Assembly (NCBI RefSeq): GCF_007954265.1
Contig: NZ_VOLS01000040.1
Location: 1-39,650 of the forward strand
Direction: 5' to 3'
Length of the DNA: 39,650 bases
From: Colwellia sp. C1TZA3
GTDB taxonomy: Bacteria; Pseudomonadota; Gammaproteobacteria; Enterobacterales; Alteromonadaceae
The position numbers were made by a program, and so were the translations under genes. A model generated the notes under the pieces. It was not told the origin of the DNA. It was given only the letters and a program-made list of their open reading frames with translations, and searched no databases. Below are positions 1-7,329 of the stretch, one piece after another (the stretch's first letter is position 1; each line of letters begins with the position of its first letter).

Positions 1-212
1 ACCCGCTTATTCACCTGAATTAAATCCAATTGAACAGGTATGGCAGTGGTTAAGACAGAATGAATTAGCGAATAAGTGTTTTAAGGATTATGACGATATT
101 GTTGAATCTTGTAGTAATGCATGGAACAGCTTCATAAGTGATATAAAAAGGGTGAAAGATATATGCTTTAGAGACTGGCTAAATTTGAGTGGTTAATTAA
201 TGTAATTGGTAT
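1..212 (+). mobile_element. IS630-family element, 3' tail only
   Basis: These 212 bases match the reverse complement of 39439-39650 with one difference (base 64, A against G). They hold the end of a transposase gene and then a short terminal sequence reading TTAATTAATGTAATTGGTAT. IS630 elements insert at TA, and the sequence continues as TA-rich DNA directly after the element. The window begins inside the element, so its other end is not visible. Confidence 0.85.
2..196 (+). pseudogene. IS630 family transposase, C-terminal fragment (cut by window edge)
   Basis: The visible 64 residues begin PAYSPELNPIEQVWQWLR and end DWLNLSG before a TAA stop. SPELNPIEQVW is the hallmark of the third catalytic block of the DDE domain in IS630/Tc1-mariner transposases, in which the final acidic residue (here the E of NPIEQVW) binds metal. 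The N-terminal helix-turn-helix and the first two Asp residues lie outside the window. The gene is therefore partial because of the edge, and it cannot be said from here whether the full copy is intact. Confidence 0.85.
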
Positions 213-270
213 AAGTAGTTATTCATTTTAACCATTAAAAATGAGCAGGTAATTAATCAACTTGGTATTA
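213..270. repeat. Truncated copy of MITE-like family B
   Basis: Bases 215-270 match 7187-7242 essentially base for base, from GTAGTTATTCATTTTAACC to the terminal CTTGGTATTA. The other two thirds of the family B unit are missing, and the IS630 tail ends at the breakpoint. This implies that the IS630 element inserted into an existing family B copy, or that recombination occurred there. Confidence 0.75.
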
Positions 271-430
271 TACCAATCCCATTAAGTTATTGCTCACTTG
301 TACTAGTTAAAATAGCTCAAGGCTGTGTTGCTCTCACTCCCAATAGCCAGCTATTGCTCAATCGAGCGCCTTACCTTGAGTTATTTTTCCTGCGCACAAC
401 AAGATCACAAACTTAATGGAACTGGTATTA
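269..430. repeat. MITE-like family A, copy 1 (about 162 bp)
   Basis: An imperfect palindrome with ends TATACCAATCCCATTAAG and CTTAATGGAACTGGTATTA, which are inverted repeats of each other. Inner complementary arms also exist: AAAATAGCTCAAGG pairs with CCTTGAGTTATTTT, and CAATAGC pairs with GCTATTG at the centre. The whole element can fold into one long hairpin. It has no coding capacity. Near-identical copies lie at 6776, 6933 and 26090, with a diverged relic at 33408. Confidence 0.85.
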
Positions 431-503
431 GTTAAGATAGTGGTAGAAGTGCTGATTTTTTATGCTAATTCAAGTAATTATCAATGTAAGTCAATAAAAT
501 GGC

Positions 504-532
504 TTGCGAGCGAGTTTAATTCCCGATATTAT
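504..532 (+). promoter_or_regulatory. Probable sigma-70 promoter of tRNA-Phe
   Basis: TTGCGA at 504-509 and TATTAT at 527-532 are 17 bases apart. A GC-containing stretch (GTCGC) follows the -10 box, as is common at stringently controlled stable-RNA promoters. Transcription would begin near base 540, about 45 bases before the mature tRNA. Confidence 0.55.
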
Positions 533-584
533 GTCGCTTGTTTCAAAATGAACACGATGTCTATCTGGTTTATTTAAAGACCGT

Positions 585-660
585 GCCTTGATAGCTCAGT
601 CGGTAGAGCAGAGGATTGAAAATCCTCGTGTCCCTGGTTCGATTCCGGGTCAAGGCACCA
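585..660 (+). tRNA. tRNA-Phe (anticodon GAA)
   Basis: A 76-base cloverleaf with the terminal CCA encoded. The acceptor stem pairs GCCTTGA with TCAAGGC, followed by A and CCA. The D-arm reads GCTC-AGTCGGTAGA-GAGC-like, the anticodon loop is TTGAAAA within GAGGA/TCCTC, and the T-arm contains GGTTCGATTCC. The sequence closely follows the gammaproteobacterial tRNA-Phe pattern. It is a single gene with its own promoter and terminator. Confidence 0.97.
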
Positions 661-683
661 TTTTATATTTTAGTAAAAAATCT

Positions 684-718
684 AAAGCCTTAACATTTAT
701 ATGTTGAGGCTTTTTTTT
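684..718 (+). terminator. Intrinsic terminator after tRNA-Phe
   Basis: AAAGCCTTAACAT and ATGTTGAGGCTTT form a 12-13 bp stem with a TTAT loop, followed by a run of T to base 718. It sits 24 bases past the tRNA. Confidence 0.9.
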
Positions 719-785
719 GGCTGAAATTTATTTTTGATCTGTCTTGACGATTGTTGTTGTGCCGGAAAATATTTTTTATCTGACA

Positions 786-811
786 TAAAAATGCCCGCTA
801 ATCAGCAGGCA
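786..811 (-). terminator. Intrinsic terminator downstream of trhO
   Basis: Read on the minus strand, GCCTGCT and AGCGGGC form a 7 bp GC-rich stem with loop GATT (810 down to 793), followed by ATTTTT. It lies 35 bases after the trhO stop. Confidence 0.7.
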
Positions 812-845
812 CTATATTTAGTTTGTTTGGTCTGTGTATAAAATA

Positions 846-1820
846 TTATTTTTTCTGAGCCTGTTTACTGGCACTTTTAGTTGCCCGGCGCTCGGCTATA
901 ACTTGTTTGATATCCCCACCAATATGTTCTTCACCGCGAGCTTTGGCAAGGTTGATTTGTTTTTCACGCTCCTGAAATCTGCTCTTCTGCTCGTCAGTGT
1001 ATTTATCATAACAACGTGGGCAACTTACGCCTTGAATATAATGCTCGCTGGTTTTTTCCGCTGCTGTGATTGGATAACGACAGGCAAAGCATTGGTCATA
1101 TTGACCACGTTCTAAACTATGGTTCACGGCAACTCGGCCGTCAAATACAAAGCATTCACCTTGCCACATTGTTTCTTGCTCAGGGACTTCTTCAAGATAT
1201 TTTAAAACGCCGCCTTCTAGATGGTAAACTTCTTCAAAGCCTTGCTCTTTTAGATAAGCGGTAGACTTTTCACAACGTATACCGCCGGTGCAAAACATAG
1301 CGACCTTTTTATGTTTACTTTTATCTAAATTTTTGGCGACATAATCAGGAAATTCACGAAAGCTTTCGGTGTTTGGGTTGATAGCATTTTCAAAACTACC
1401 AATTTCTACTTCGTAATCATTGCGGGTATCTATTAATAGCACTTCGGGATCAGAAATAAGGGCATTCCAGTCTTTGGGTTTAACATAAGTGCCGACGGTA
1501 AGTGTTGGATCGATACCTTCTACACCCATGGTGACAATTTCTTTTTTCAATTTAACTTTCGTACGTTGAAAAGGGTTGTCTTGATGAAACGAGCATTTAG
1601 AGGACACACCAAACAAACGACTATCACTATTAATAAAGGCGAGTACGGCGTCTATGCCAATTTGTGAGCCAGCGATAGTGCCATTAATACCTTCAAGCGC
1701 TAAAAGTAAGGTACCTTTAACTGCATTGTCTTCCATCACCTGCAGCAAAGGTGGTTTAATGGCTTCGAAGTTTTCTAAGCGAACAAATTTATATAATGCG
1801 CAAACAGTAGTGTTATTCAT
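846..1820 (-). CDS. trhO: tRNA uridine(34) hydroxylase, rhodanese family (TrhO/YceA)
   Basis: A 324-residue protein of the UPF0176/YceA family. These enzymes carry out oxygen-dependent hydroxylation of U34 in a subset of tRNAs, the first step towards cmo5U/mcmo5U, in the cytoplasm. Three parts are visible: an N-terminal acylphosphatase-like region (about 1-95), a rhodanese domain (about 110-215) with the active-site loop [11 protein letters not shown] (catalytic Cys177), and a C-terminal Cys-rich segment ([16 protein letters not shown]) that looks like a metal-binding knuckle. The length fits the family. The start is the ATG preceded by GGGTCATAAC, a weak ribosome site. It stands alone and converges on the tRNA-Phe unit. 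The family assignment is firm; the exact reaction is taken from characterised homologues. Confidence 0.93.
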   Translation of the reverse strand: MNNTTVCALYKFVRLENFEAIKPPLLQVMEDNAVKGTLLLALEGINGTIAGSQIGIDAVLAFINSDSRLFGVSSKCSFHQDNPFQRTKVKLKKEIVTMGVEGIDPTLTVGTYVKPKDWNALISDPEVLLIDTRNDYEVEIGSFENAINPNTESFREFPDYVAKNLDKSKHKKVAMFCTGGIRCEKSTAYLKEQGFEEVYHLEGGVLKYLEEVPEQETMWQGECFVFDGRVAVNHSLERGQYDQCFACRYPITAAEKTSEHYIQGVSCPRCYDKYTDEQKSRFQEREKQINLAKARGEEHIGGDIKQVIAERRATKSASKQAQKK

Positions 1821-2027
1821 ATGTTATGACCCATTGAGCGAGCCTGATAGTAAGTCAGGAGCTGTAGATTGAATGTTGACCTACCACTAAGGTAGGCGTG
1901 CAAGTTTACCAGCTATTGATAAATCGGCAGCATTCTAGCAAATGTCGATTCTGGCGAATAGTGTTTACACCATTTTTTGTTAAATGCAAGACAAGTGTAT
2001 CTGTAAACTTGGCCCTGCAACATATTG

Positions 2028-2056
2028 TTGACAGTTGTTTATCAAGTATATTTTAT
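2028..2056 (+). promoter_or_regulatory. Candidate promoter of fahA
   Basis: TTGACA at 2028-2033 and TTTTAT at 2051-2056 are 17 bases apart, about 105 bases before the fahA start. The 340-base gap between trhO and fahA also holds a GTGTTTACAC palindrome near 1962 and GTAAACACG near 2120. These could be operator half-sites, but I cannot assign a regulator. Confidence 0.4.
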
Positions 2057-2160
2057 TGGCATGGCCTTTATTAGAGCGCTTGTTATAATACTGCACATTG
2101 CTATTTAATAACGTGTATTGTAAACACGTATTTCACCTATTTTCTGGAGTTTTTTAGCCC

Positions 2161-3483
2161 ATGTCTAACACCAATTTACTTAATGAAACGCACAACCCGG
2201 CTTTAATTAGCTGGGTAGAGTCAGCCAACGCAAAAAATAGTGACTTTCCAATACAAAACTTACCCTTTGCTAGTTTTAAGCGAAAAGACAGCAAAGAAGA
2301 CTGTCGAGCGGGTGTTGCTATTGGCGATCAAGTGGTGGATTTAAAAGCGCTATTCGCCTTGGAAATTTTTGCTGGTGATACACAATTGGCATTAGAGCAA
2401 TGTTGTCATTCTCAGCTAAACGCTTTTATGGCGATGGGTAATCGTTTTTGGAGCGCCTTACGTCAAGCGTTATCACAAGCATTAACCCAGGGTTCGGCAT
2501 TACAAACGAAGTTAGCATCATGTTTACTTGCACAAACCGATGTTGAATTTGCTTTGCCATGTCAAATTGGTGATTACACTGATTTTTATACTTCGATTCA
2601 TCATGCAACATCTGTTGGTAGTAAGTTTCGTCCTGATAATCCTTTGTTACCCAATTATAAATGGGTTCCTATCGGCTACCATGGTCGCTCTTCTTCAATT
2701 GAGGTCTCTGGTAGTCATTTTAAACGTCCAAAAGGACAAACCAAGGCACCAACAGCAACAGAGCCTTCTTTTGGTCCCTGTAAACGTTTAGATTATGAAA
2801 TGGAAGTGGGTATATTTATTGGTAATGGTAATGCTTTAGGTGAGCCTATTAGCATCGAAAGTGCCGAAGATCATGTTTTTGGTATGTGTTTATTTAATGA
2901 TTGGTCAGCACGTGATATTCAAGGTTGGGAATATCAACCCTTAGGGCCATTTTTGTCAAAAAGCTTTGCGTCAACGGTTTCACCGTGGATTGTAACCTCA
3001 GAAGCTTTAGCACCTTACCGGTCAAAATGGACGCGTGACGTAGCTGATCCTCAGCCTATGCCTTACTTAGAGTCACAGCACAATCGAGACTTTGGCTCTC
3101 TAGATTTAAGCTTACAGGTATTAATTGAAACTGAAAAAATGCGTAATGCCAAGCAAGCACCGGTACAATTGTCGCAATCAAACTTTAAAGATTCATATTG
3201 GACCGTAGCGCAGATGGTAGCGCATCATACGGTTAATGGTTGCAACCTACGTTCAGGTGATATGTTTGGTAGTGGCACACAGTCTGGACCTAAGCCTGAA
3301 GAAGCAGGTTCAATGCTTGAATTATCGAATGCTGGTTCAGAGCCGATTCATTTACCTAATGGCGAAACTCGTACTTTCTTAGAAGATGGTGATTGTGTCA
3401 TTATGAAAGGTTGGTGTGAAAAATCTGGCGCTGCACGTATAGGTTTTGGTGCAGTAAGTGCGACTGTTTTAGCCGCTAACTAA
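2161..3483 (+). CDS. fahA: Fumarylacetoacetase (fumarylacetoacetate hydrolase)
   Basis: A 440-residue cytoplasmic enzyme that splits fumarylacetoacetate into fumarate and acetoacetate, the last step of tyrosine/homogentisate breakdown. It has the two-domain layout of true FAH: an SH3-like N-terminal domain (about 1-125), then the catalytic domain with DYTDFYTSIHHATSVG, IGYHGRSSSIEVSG, DYEMEVGIF and FNDWSARDIQGWEYQPLGPF. By alignment to mouse FAH, the metal ligands (D141, E213, E215, D247) and active-site residues H148, R251 and Q254 are present. The length is that of full FAH, not the short FAHD family. CTGGAG lies upstream of the ATG. The usual partners hmgA and maiA are not next to it, so the rest of the pathway must be elsewhere. 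Confidence 0.95.
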   Translation: MSNTNLLNETHNPALISWVESANAKNSDFPIQNLPFASFKRKDSKEDCRAGVAIGDQVVDLKALFALEIFAGDTQLALEQCCHSQLNAFMAMGNRFWSALRQALSQALTQGSALQTKLASCLLAQTDVEFALPCQIGDYTDFYTSIHHATSVGSKFRPDNPLLPNYKWVPIGYHGRSSSIEVSGSHFKRPKGQTKAPTATEPSFGPCKRLDYEMEVGIFIGNGNALGEPISIESAEDHVFGMCLFNDWSARDIQGWEYQPLGPFLSKSFASTVSPWIVTSEALAPYRSKWTRDVADPQPMPYLESQHNRDFGSLDLSLQVLIETEKMRNAKQAPVQLSQSNFKDSYWTVAQMVAHHTVNGCNLRSGDMFGSGTQSGPKPEEAGSMLELSNAGSEPIHLPNGETRTFLEDGDCVIMKGWCEKSGAARIGFGAVSATVLAAN

Positions 3484-3505
3484 AATATCATATTATTGTA
3501 TTAAC

Positions 3506-3532
3506 AAAGCTCCTAAATTGGAGCTTTTTTTT
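3506..3532 (+). terminator. Intrinsic terminator of fahA
   Basis: AAGCTCC and GGAGCTT form a 7 bp stem with loop TAAATT, followed by eight T. It begins 22 bases past the fahA stop. Confidence 0.9.
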
Positions 3533-4045
3533 ATGTTTTATTTACTATGTTACTTCCCATTGAGAAAACTATAGATTGGCTCTAGATACTGGATTAACAA
3601 GCTATCAACATTGATAACTTAATTTTAACGGGGCTTTTTGTTTTAGTAAATACCTAGTTTAGAAAAAGTTCATTTTTTTTATATTTTTTTTATTGATTAA
3701 ATATGCAGGGAATATTTAATTTAATACGAAAAACTTCGCACACGCTTCGTTTATGTTTTTTCTTGCAACACCTAAAGGCTATAGGCTGCAGGTTAATTGT
3801 CTTTGTTGATGTTCTTTGCATAAAATATGTATACTTTTGCATATCAATTCTTTTTATAGACTCGATGTTGAATGCCAGTGAAAAAGACTACTTGTAAAGT
3901 ATTTCTAGCTGTTTTATAAAGCACCAAGCCGTTTTGACTGTCTGCAGTAACGTTATTTTTTGTGATCAGCGCAATGGGTAAAAATAAAATTATAAAATAA
4001 ATAATTATAAAATAGATAATTATTGAAAACATATTCAAATATATT
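3533..4045. promoter_or_regulatory. AT-rich upstream region of the TonB receptor gene
   Basis: No convincing gene lies in this stretch. A possible promoter is TTGATG (3806-3811) with TATACT (3830-3835), 18 bases apart, which would give a leader of about 220 bases. Near the start codon there are repeated AT-rich blocks of the form AATAATTATAAAATA (about 3985-4025). No Fur box or known riboswitch was recognised. The long leader would allow control at the RNA level, but nothing in the sequence proves it. Confidence 0.35.
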
Positions 4046-4058
4046 AGGAAGAAACAAC

Positions 4059-6644
4059 ATGTCTACAACATTTCGCACTGGTACTTTAGCCCTTGCCGTT
4101 GGCTTAGCGCTAGGAACAGCCCCTAGTTTTGCCGCAGGTTTTGCCGAAGAAGCTGCAAAAAAAGAAAACATTGAACGTATCGCTGTCGTTGGTTCACGTT
4201 CAGCTCCGCGTTCAGTAGCTGAGTCTCCAGTGCCAATTGATATTATTGGTGGTGACGAGCTAGGTAAAAACGCTTCAAGTGATATGCTTGACATGTTAGT
4301 GGGCGCAATCCCTTCATTAAATGCACGTGCACAACCTATTAGTGATGCTGCATCATTAATTCGTCCAGTAAATTTACGTGGTTTACCTTCTGATTCGACA
4401 TTAGTGCTTTTAAATGGTAAACGTCGTCATCGCGCATCTGTCATTGCTTTCCAAGGTGGTGGTATTAATGATGGTGCACAAGGTCCTGATATTTCAGTTA
4501 TTCCAAGTGTAGCGATCAAGCAAGTTGAAGTGCTTCGTGATGGTGCTGCTGCACAATACGGCTCTGATGCAATTGCTGGTGTAATGAACTTTGTACTTAA
4601 AGATGACGCAGATGGCGGTTCAATGTCTGTGAAACAAGGTTCTTATTACGAAGGTGATGGCGATCAAACGATTATAGACGGTAATGTCGGTTTGCCATTT
4701 ACTAAAGATGGTTTTGTTAACTTAAGTTTTCAGTTAAAAAATGCTGATGCAACCAGTCGAAGTGTACAACGTCCTGATGCGGCAAATATTGCCAGTCAAG
4801 GCAATGCATCTATCCAAAGTCCAGCTCAAATTTGGGGTAACCCTGAAGTTAAAGACGATGTAACGTTTTTTGCTAATGTTGGTTTAGATCTTGGTAATGA
4901 TAAAGAATTTTACATGTTTGGTAACTACTCTGAGCGTGATGTAACCGGTGGTTTTTACTACCGTAACCCGCATAACCGTAGCAATGTTTTTTCTGTTGAT
5001 GGTGGTGAAACCTTACTTGTAGGTGATGTTGGCGAATCAGAAGGTGCAGACCGTACCTGTGCTACAGTCTATATTCCAAAAAATCTTGATGGTTCTGACG
5101 GCAATGTTCTAGATAGCCCTCAATATCAAGCAATGGTAGCCGATCCTAATTGTTTCTCAATGAACCAAATTTTCCCAGGTGGCTATACACCACAATTTGG
5201 TGGCAACATCACAGATACCTCGTTAACTGTTGGTACTAAAGGCGAAATTAACGAAGGTTTCTTAAAAGATTGGTTTTTTGATGTTAGCGGCTCAGTAGGT
5301 CGTAACGAATCTAAATTTAACTTAAAAAATACTTTAAACCCATCGCTTGGTTTAGATACACCAGTAGATTTTCAAACGGGTAGCTATATCCAAATGGAAA
5401 AAACTTTTAACTTTGATTTAGTTAAAGGTTTTGACATGGGCCTTGAAGACCCAGTTAACGTCGCTATGGGTCTTGAATGGCGTGAAGAAAGCTTTGAAAT
5501 AGTTTCAGGTGAAAAAGCTTCATGGGAAGCCGGTGCTTATTCCGACCAAGGTTTTAACATTGGTTCACATGGTTTTAAAGGCTTTGGTCCTGAAACTCAA
5601 GGTCGTAATGACCGCCGCAATGTTGCCGCCTATATTGATGTTGAAGCCCAAGTAACAGCAGACTTTTTAGTTGGCGCAGCGATTCGTCACGAAAGCTTTA
5701 ATACTTTTGGTAGCACAACGAATTATAAATTAACTGCACAATTAAGACTTAACGATGAGATTTCATTACGTGGCTCTCATAGTACGGGTTTTAGAGCGCC
5801 AACAGTGGGTCAAGCCAATGTTGTTAACACGCAAACTTCATTAGTTGCGGGTGAATTAATTCAAACCTTCCTTGCGCCGCCAACTAACGCTTTATCAGCG
5901 TTTTACGGTGGTAAAGAATTAACGCCAGAAGAATCAAAAAGTTTTGCTTTTGGTGGTGTTTATCAATATGACGACTTCTTCTTTACTCTTGATTACTACA
6001 ACATTGAAGTAACTGACCGTTTAGCACAGTCAAGCCAAATAGATGTGGAATCAGCAGATTATGCAGCGCTTGAAAACATCGGTGTTGTTAACCCTGAGCT
6101 AATTTCAGCGGTTTCGTATTTTTCTAATGATTTTGACACTACCACACAAGGTGTCGATGTTGTTGCAAACTATACAATGGGCTTAATGGGCGGCGATACG
6201 CTATTATCATTAGCATATAACTGGAATGAAACAACGGTTGATCAGTTTAATCCAGAGACCACTAATGAAGGTAAAGTTCATCGCTTAGAAGAAGGTATGC
6301 CTGATCATCGTGCTACCTTTACTGTTTCTCAATCTTGGGAAAATGTATCAACTTTTGTTCGTGTAAATTACTTTGGTGAGTATTTTGCAACGCATGCTGA
6401 TGATGCTTGTGCTGTCGGTTGTTGGAATGAAATGGCTGATTCAGCGGTTACTGTTGATGCAGAAGTAAGCTACTTCTTAAATGACAGTATTACTTTATCA
6501 GCCGGTGCTAATAACATCCTTGACCAAGAAGCAGAAATGTTACCTGCTGAATCATACGGTCAGTTAGGTGCTAAGTATTACGAAAGTGGACCATTTGATT
6601 ACAACGGTGGTTTTTACTACGTAAAAGCAACTTATAACTTTTAA
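4059..6644 (+). CDS. TonB-dependent outer-membrane receptor
   Basis: An 861-residue outer-membrane importer driven by TonB-ExbBD. I place the start at the ATG at 4059, 36 bases inside the longest reading frame. AGGAAGAAA sits just upstream of it, and it gives a clean signal peptide (MSTTFRTGTLALAVGLALG ending ASFA-type at about residue 27). The plug domain spans about 40-190: a TonB-box-like stretch near ERIAVVGSR, then NLRGL, VLLNGKRR, and VEVLRDGAAAQYGSDAIAGVMNF. A 22-strand barrel follows, ending in the aromatic-terminal strand YVKATYNF. Extracellular loops contain Cys pairs (for example near CATV...CFSM and DDACAVGC). The substrate cannot be told from sequence: no siderophore, B12 or sugar genes flank it. 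It is single and has its own terminator. Confidence 0.92.
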   Translation: MSTTFRTGTLALAVGLALGTAPSFAAGFAEEAAKKENIERIAVVGSRSAPRSVAESPVPIDIIGGDELGKNASSDMLDMLVGAIPSLNARAQPISDAASLIRPVNLRGLPSDSTLVLLNGKRRHRASVIAFQGGGINDGAQGPDISVIPSVAIKQVEVLRDGAAAQYGSDAIAGVMNFVLKDDADGGSMSVKQGSYYEGDGDQTIIDGNVGLPFTKDGFVNLSFQLKNADATSRSVQRPDAANIASQGNASIQSPAQIWGNPEVKDDVTFFANVGLDLGNDKEFYMFGNYSERDVTGGFYYRNPHNRSNVFSVDGGETLLVGDVGESEGADRTCATVYIPKNLDGSDGNVLDSPQYQAMVADPNCFSMNQIFPGGYTPQFGGNITDTSLTVGTKGEINEGFLKDWFFDVSGSVGRNESKFNLKNTLNPSLGLDTPVDFQTGSYIQMEKTFNFDLVKGFDMGLEDPVNVAMGLEWREESFEIVSGEKASWEAGAYSDQGFNIGSHGFKGFGPETQGRNDRRNVAAYIDVEAQVTADFLVGAAIRHESFNTFGSTTNYKLTAQLRLNDEISLRGSHSTGFRAPTVGQANVVNTQTSLVAGELIQTFLAPPTNALSAFYGGKELTPEESKSFAFGGVYQYDDFFFTLDYYNIEVTDRLAQSSQIDVESADYAALENIGVVNPELISAVSYFSNDFDTTTQGVDVVANYTMGLMGGDTLLSLAYNWNETTVDQFNPETTNEGKVHRLEEGMPDHRATFTVSQSWENVSTFVRVNYFGEYFATHADDACAVGCWNEMADSAVTVDAEVSYFLNDSITLSAGANNILDQEAEMLPAESYGQLGAKYYESGPFDYNGGFYYVKATYNF

Positions 6645-6664
6645 TATAAAAGTTCATTAAGTCT

Positions 6665-6696
6665 AAAAAGCCATATCAAATGATATGGCTTTTTTA
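6665..6696 (+). terminator. Intrinsic terminator of the TonB receptor gene
   Basis: AAAAAGCCATATCA and TGATATGGCTTTTT form a 14 bp stem with a very short loop (AA), and the 3' arm runs into T. It begins 20 bases after the stop. The symmetrical A/T ends mean it could also work on the other strand. Confidence 0.9.
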
Positions 6697-6775
6697 TGTT
6701 CAGGTCTTTTTCATATGTTCAGTACTTCAAAGCATTAGGACTGCTCGGTAATTCTCCCACATGACTCTAATGACT

Positions 6776-6937
6776 TATACCAATCCCATTAAGTTATTGC
6801 TCACTTGTACTATTTAAAATAGCTCAAGGCTGTGTTGCTCTCAATCCCAATAGCCAGCTATTGCTCAATCGAGCGCCTTACCTTGAATTATTTTTCCTGC
6901 GCACAACAAGATCACAAACTTAATGGAACTGGTATTA
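6776..6937. repeat. MITE-like family A, copy 2
   Basis: Full-length copy (TATACCAATCCCATTAAG to CTTAATGGAACTGGTATTA) that differs from copy 1 at only a few bases, for example TACTATTTAAAATAG in place of TACTAGTTAAAATAG. It is followed directly by a second, 5'-shortened copy, so the two make a head-to-tail pair. Confidence 0.85.
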
Positions 6938-7079
6938 TTGCTCACTTGTACTAGTTAAAATAGCTCAAGGCTGTGTTGCTCTCACTCCCAATAGCCAGCT
7001 ATTGCTCAATCGAGCGCCTTACCTTGAGTTATTTTTCCTGCGCACAACAAGATTACAAACTTAATGGAACTGGTATTAT
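6933..7079. repeat. MITE-like family A, copy 3 (lacks the first 16 bases)
   Basis: Begins at TATTATTGCTCACTTG directly at the end of copy 2 and runs to AACTGGTATTATA. It lacks the TACCAATCCCATTAAG terminal block. The shared GGTATTA suggests that the pair arose by insertion into, or slippage at, the end of copy 2. Confidence 0.8.
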
Positions 7080-7242
7080 AGCCAATCTGATTAATTAAGT
7101 GGTCTACTTTTTCATGAGGAAAAAGGGATAAATACAAGGCATAAAATTTAGTAAGTAGCTATTCTACTTATAAATTTTATAACGCTGTAGTTATTCATTT
7201 TAACCATTAAAAATGAGCAGGTAATTAATCAACTTGGTATTA
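7077..7242. repeat. MITE-like family B, full copy (about 165 bp)
   Basis: The ends TATAGCCAATCTGATTAATTA and TAATTAATCAACTTGGTATTA are imperfect inverted repeats. Internally, ATAAAATTTAGTAAGTAG pairs with CTACTTATAAATTTTAT (about 7140-7180), giving a strong central hairpin. It is non-coding. Its last 56 bases recur at 215-270. It sits directly after the family A pair, so three elements are nested end to end here. Confidence 0.8.
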
Positions 7243-7329
7243 GAGCCATGTTCGTCAGCAACGATTACTGAGTGATTAAAACAAGCAGGAATTGAGTGCA
7301 ACAGTCAATCGACTAAGTCTAGCGGTTAG

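Noticed and set aside
1955-2130. TyrR/PhhR operator before fahA
   Set aside because: GTGTTTACAC, TGTAAACTT and GTAAACACG are present, but none gives the paired TGTAAA-six bases-TTTACA arrangement, so no regulator is assigned.
3703-3897. 64-residue open frame upstream of the TonB receptor gene
   Set aside because: It is in AT-rich leader DNA, has no ribosome site, and its composition (many Cys, Phe, Ile) looks like chance translation of AT-rich sequence.
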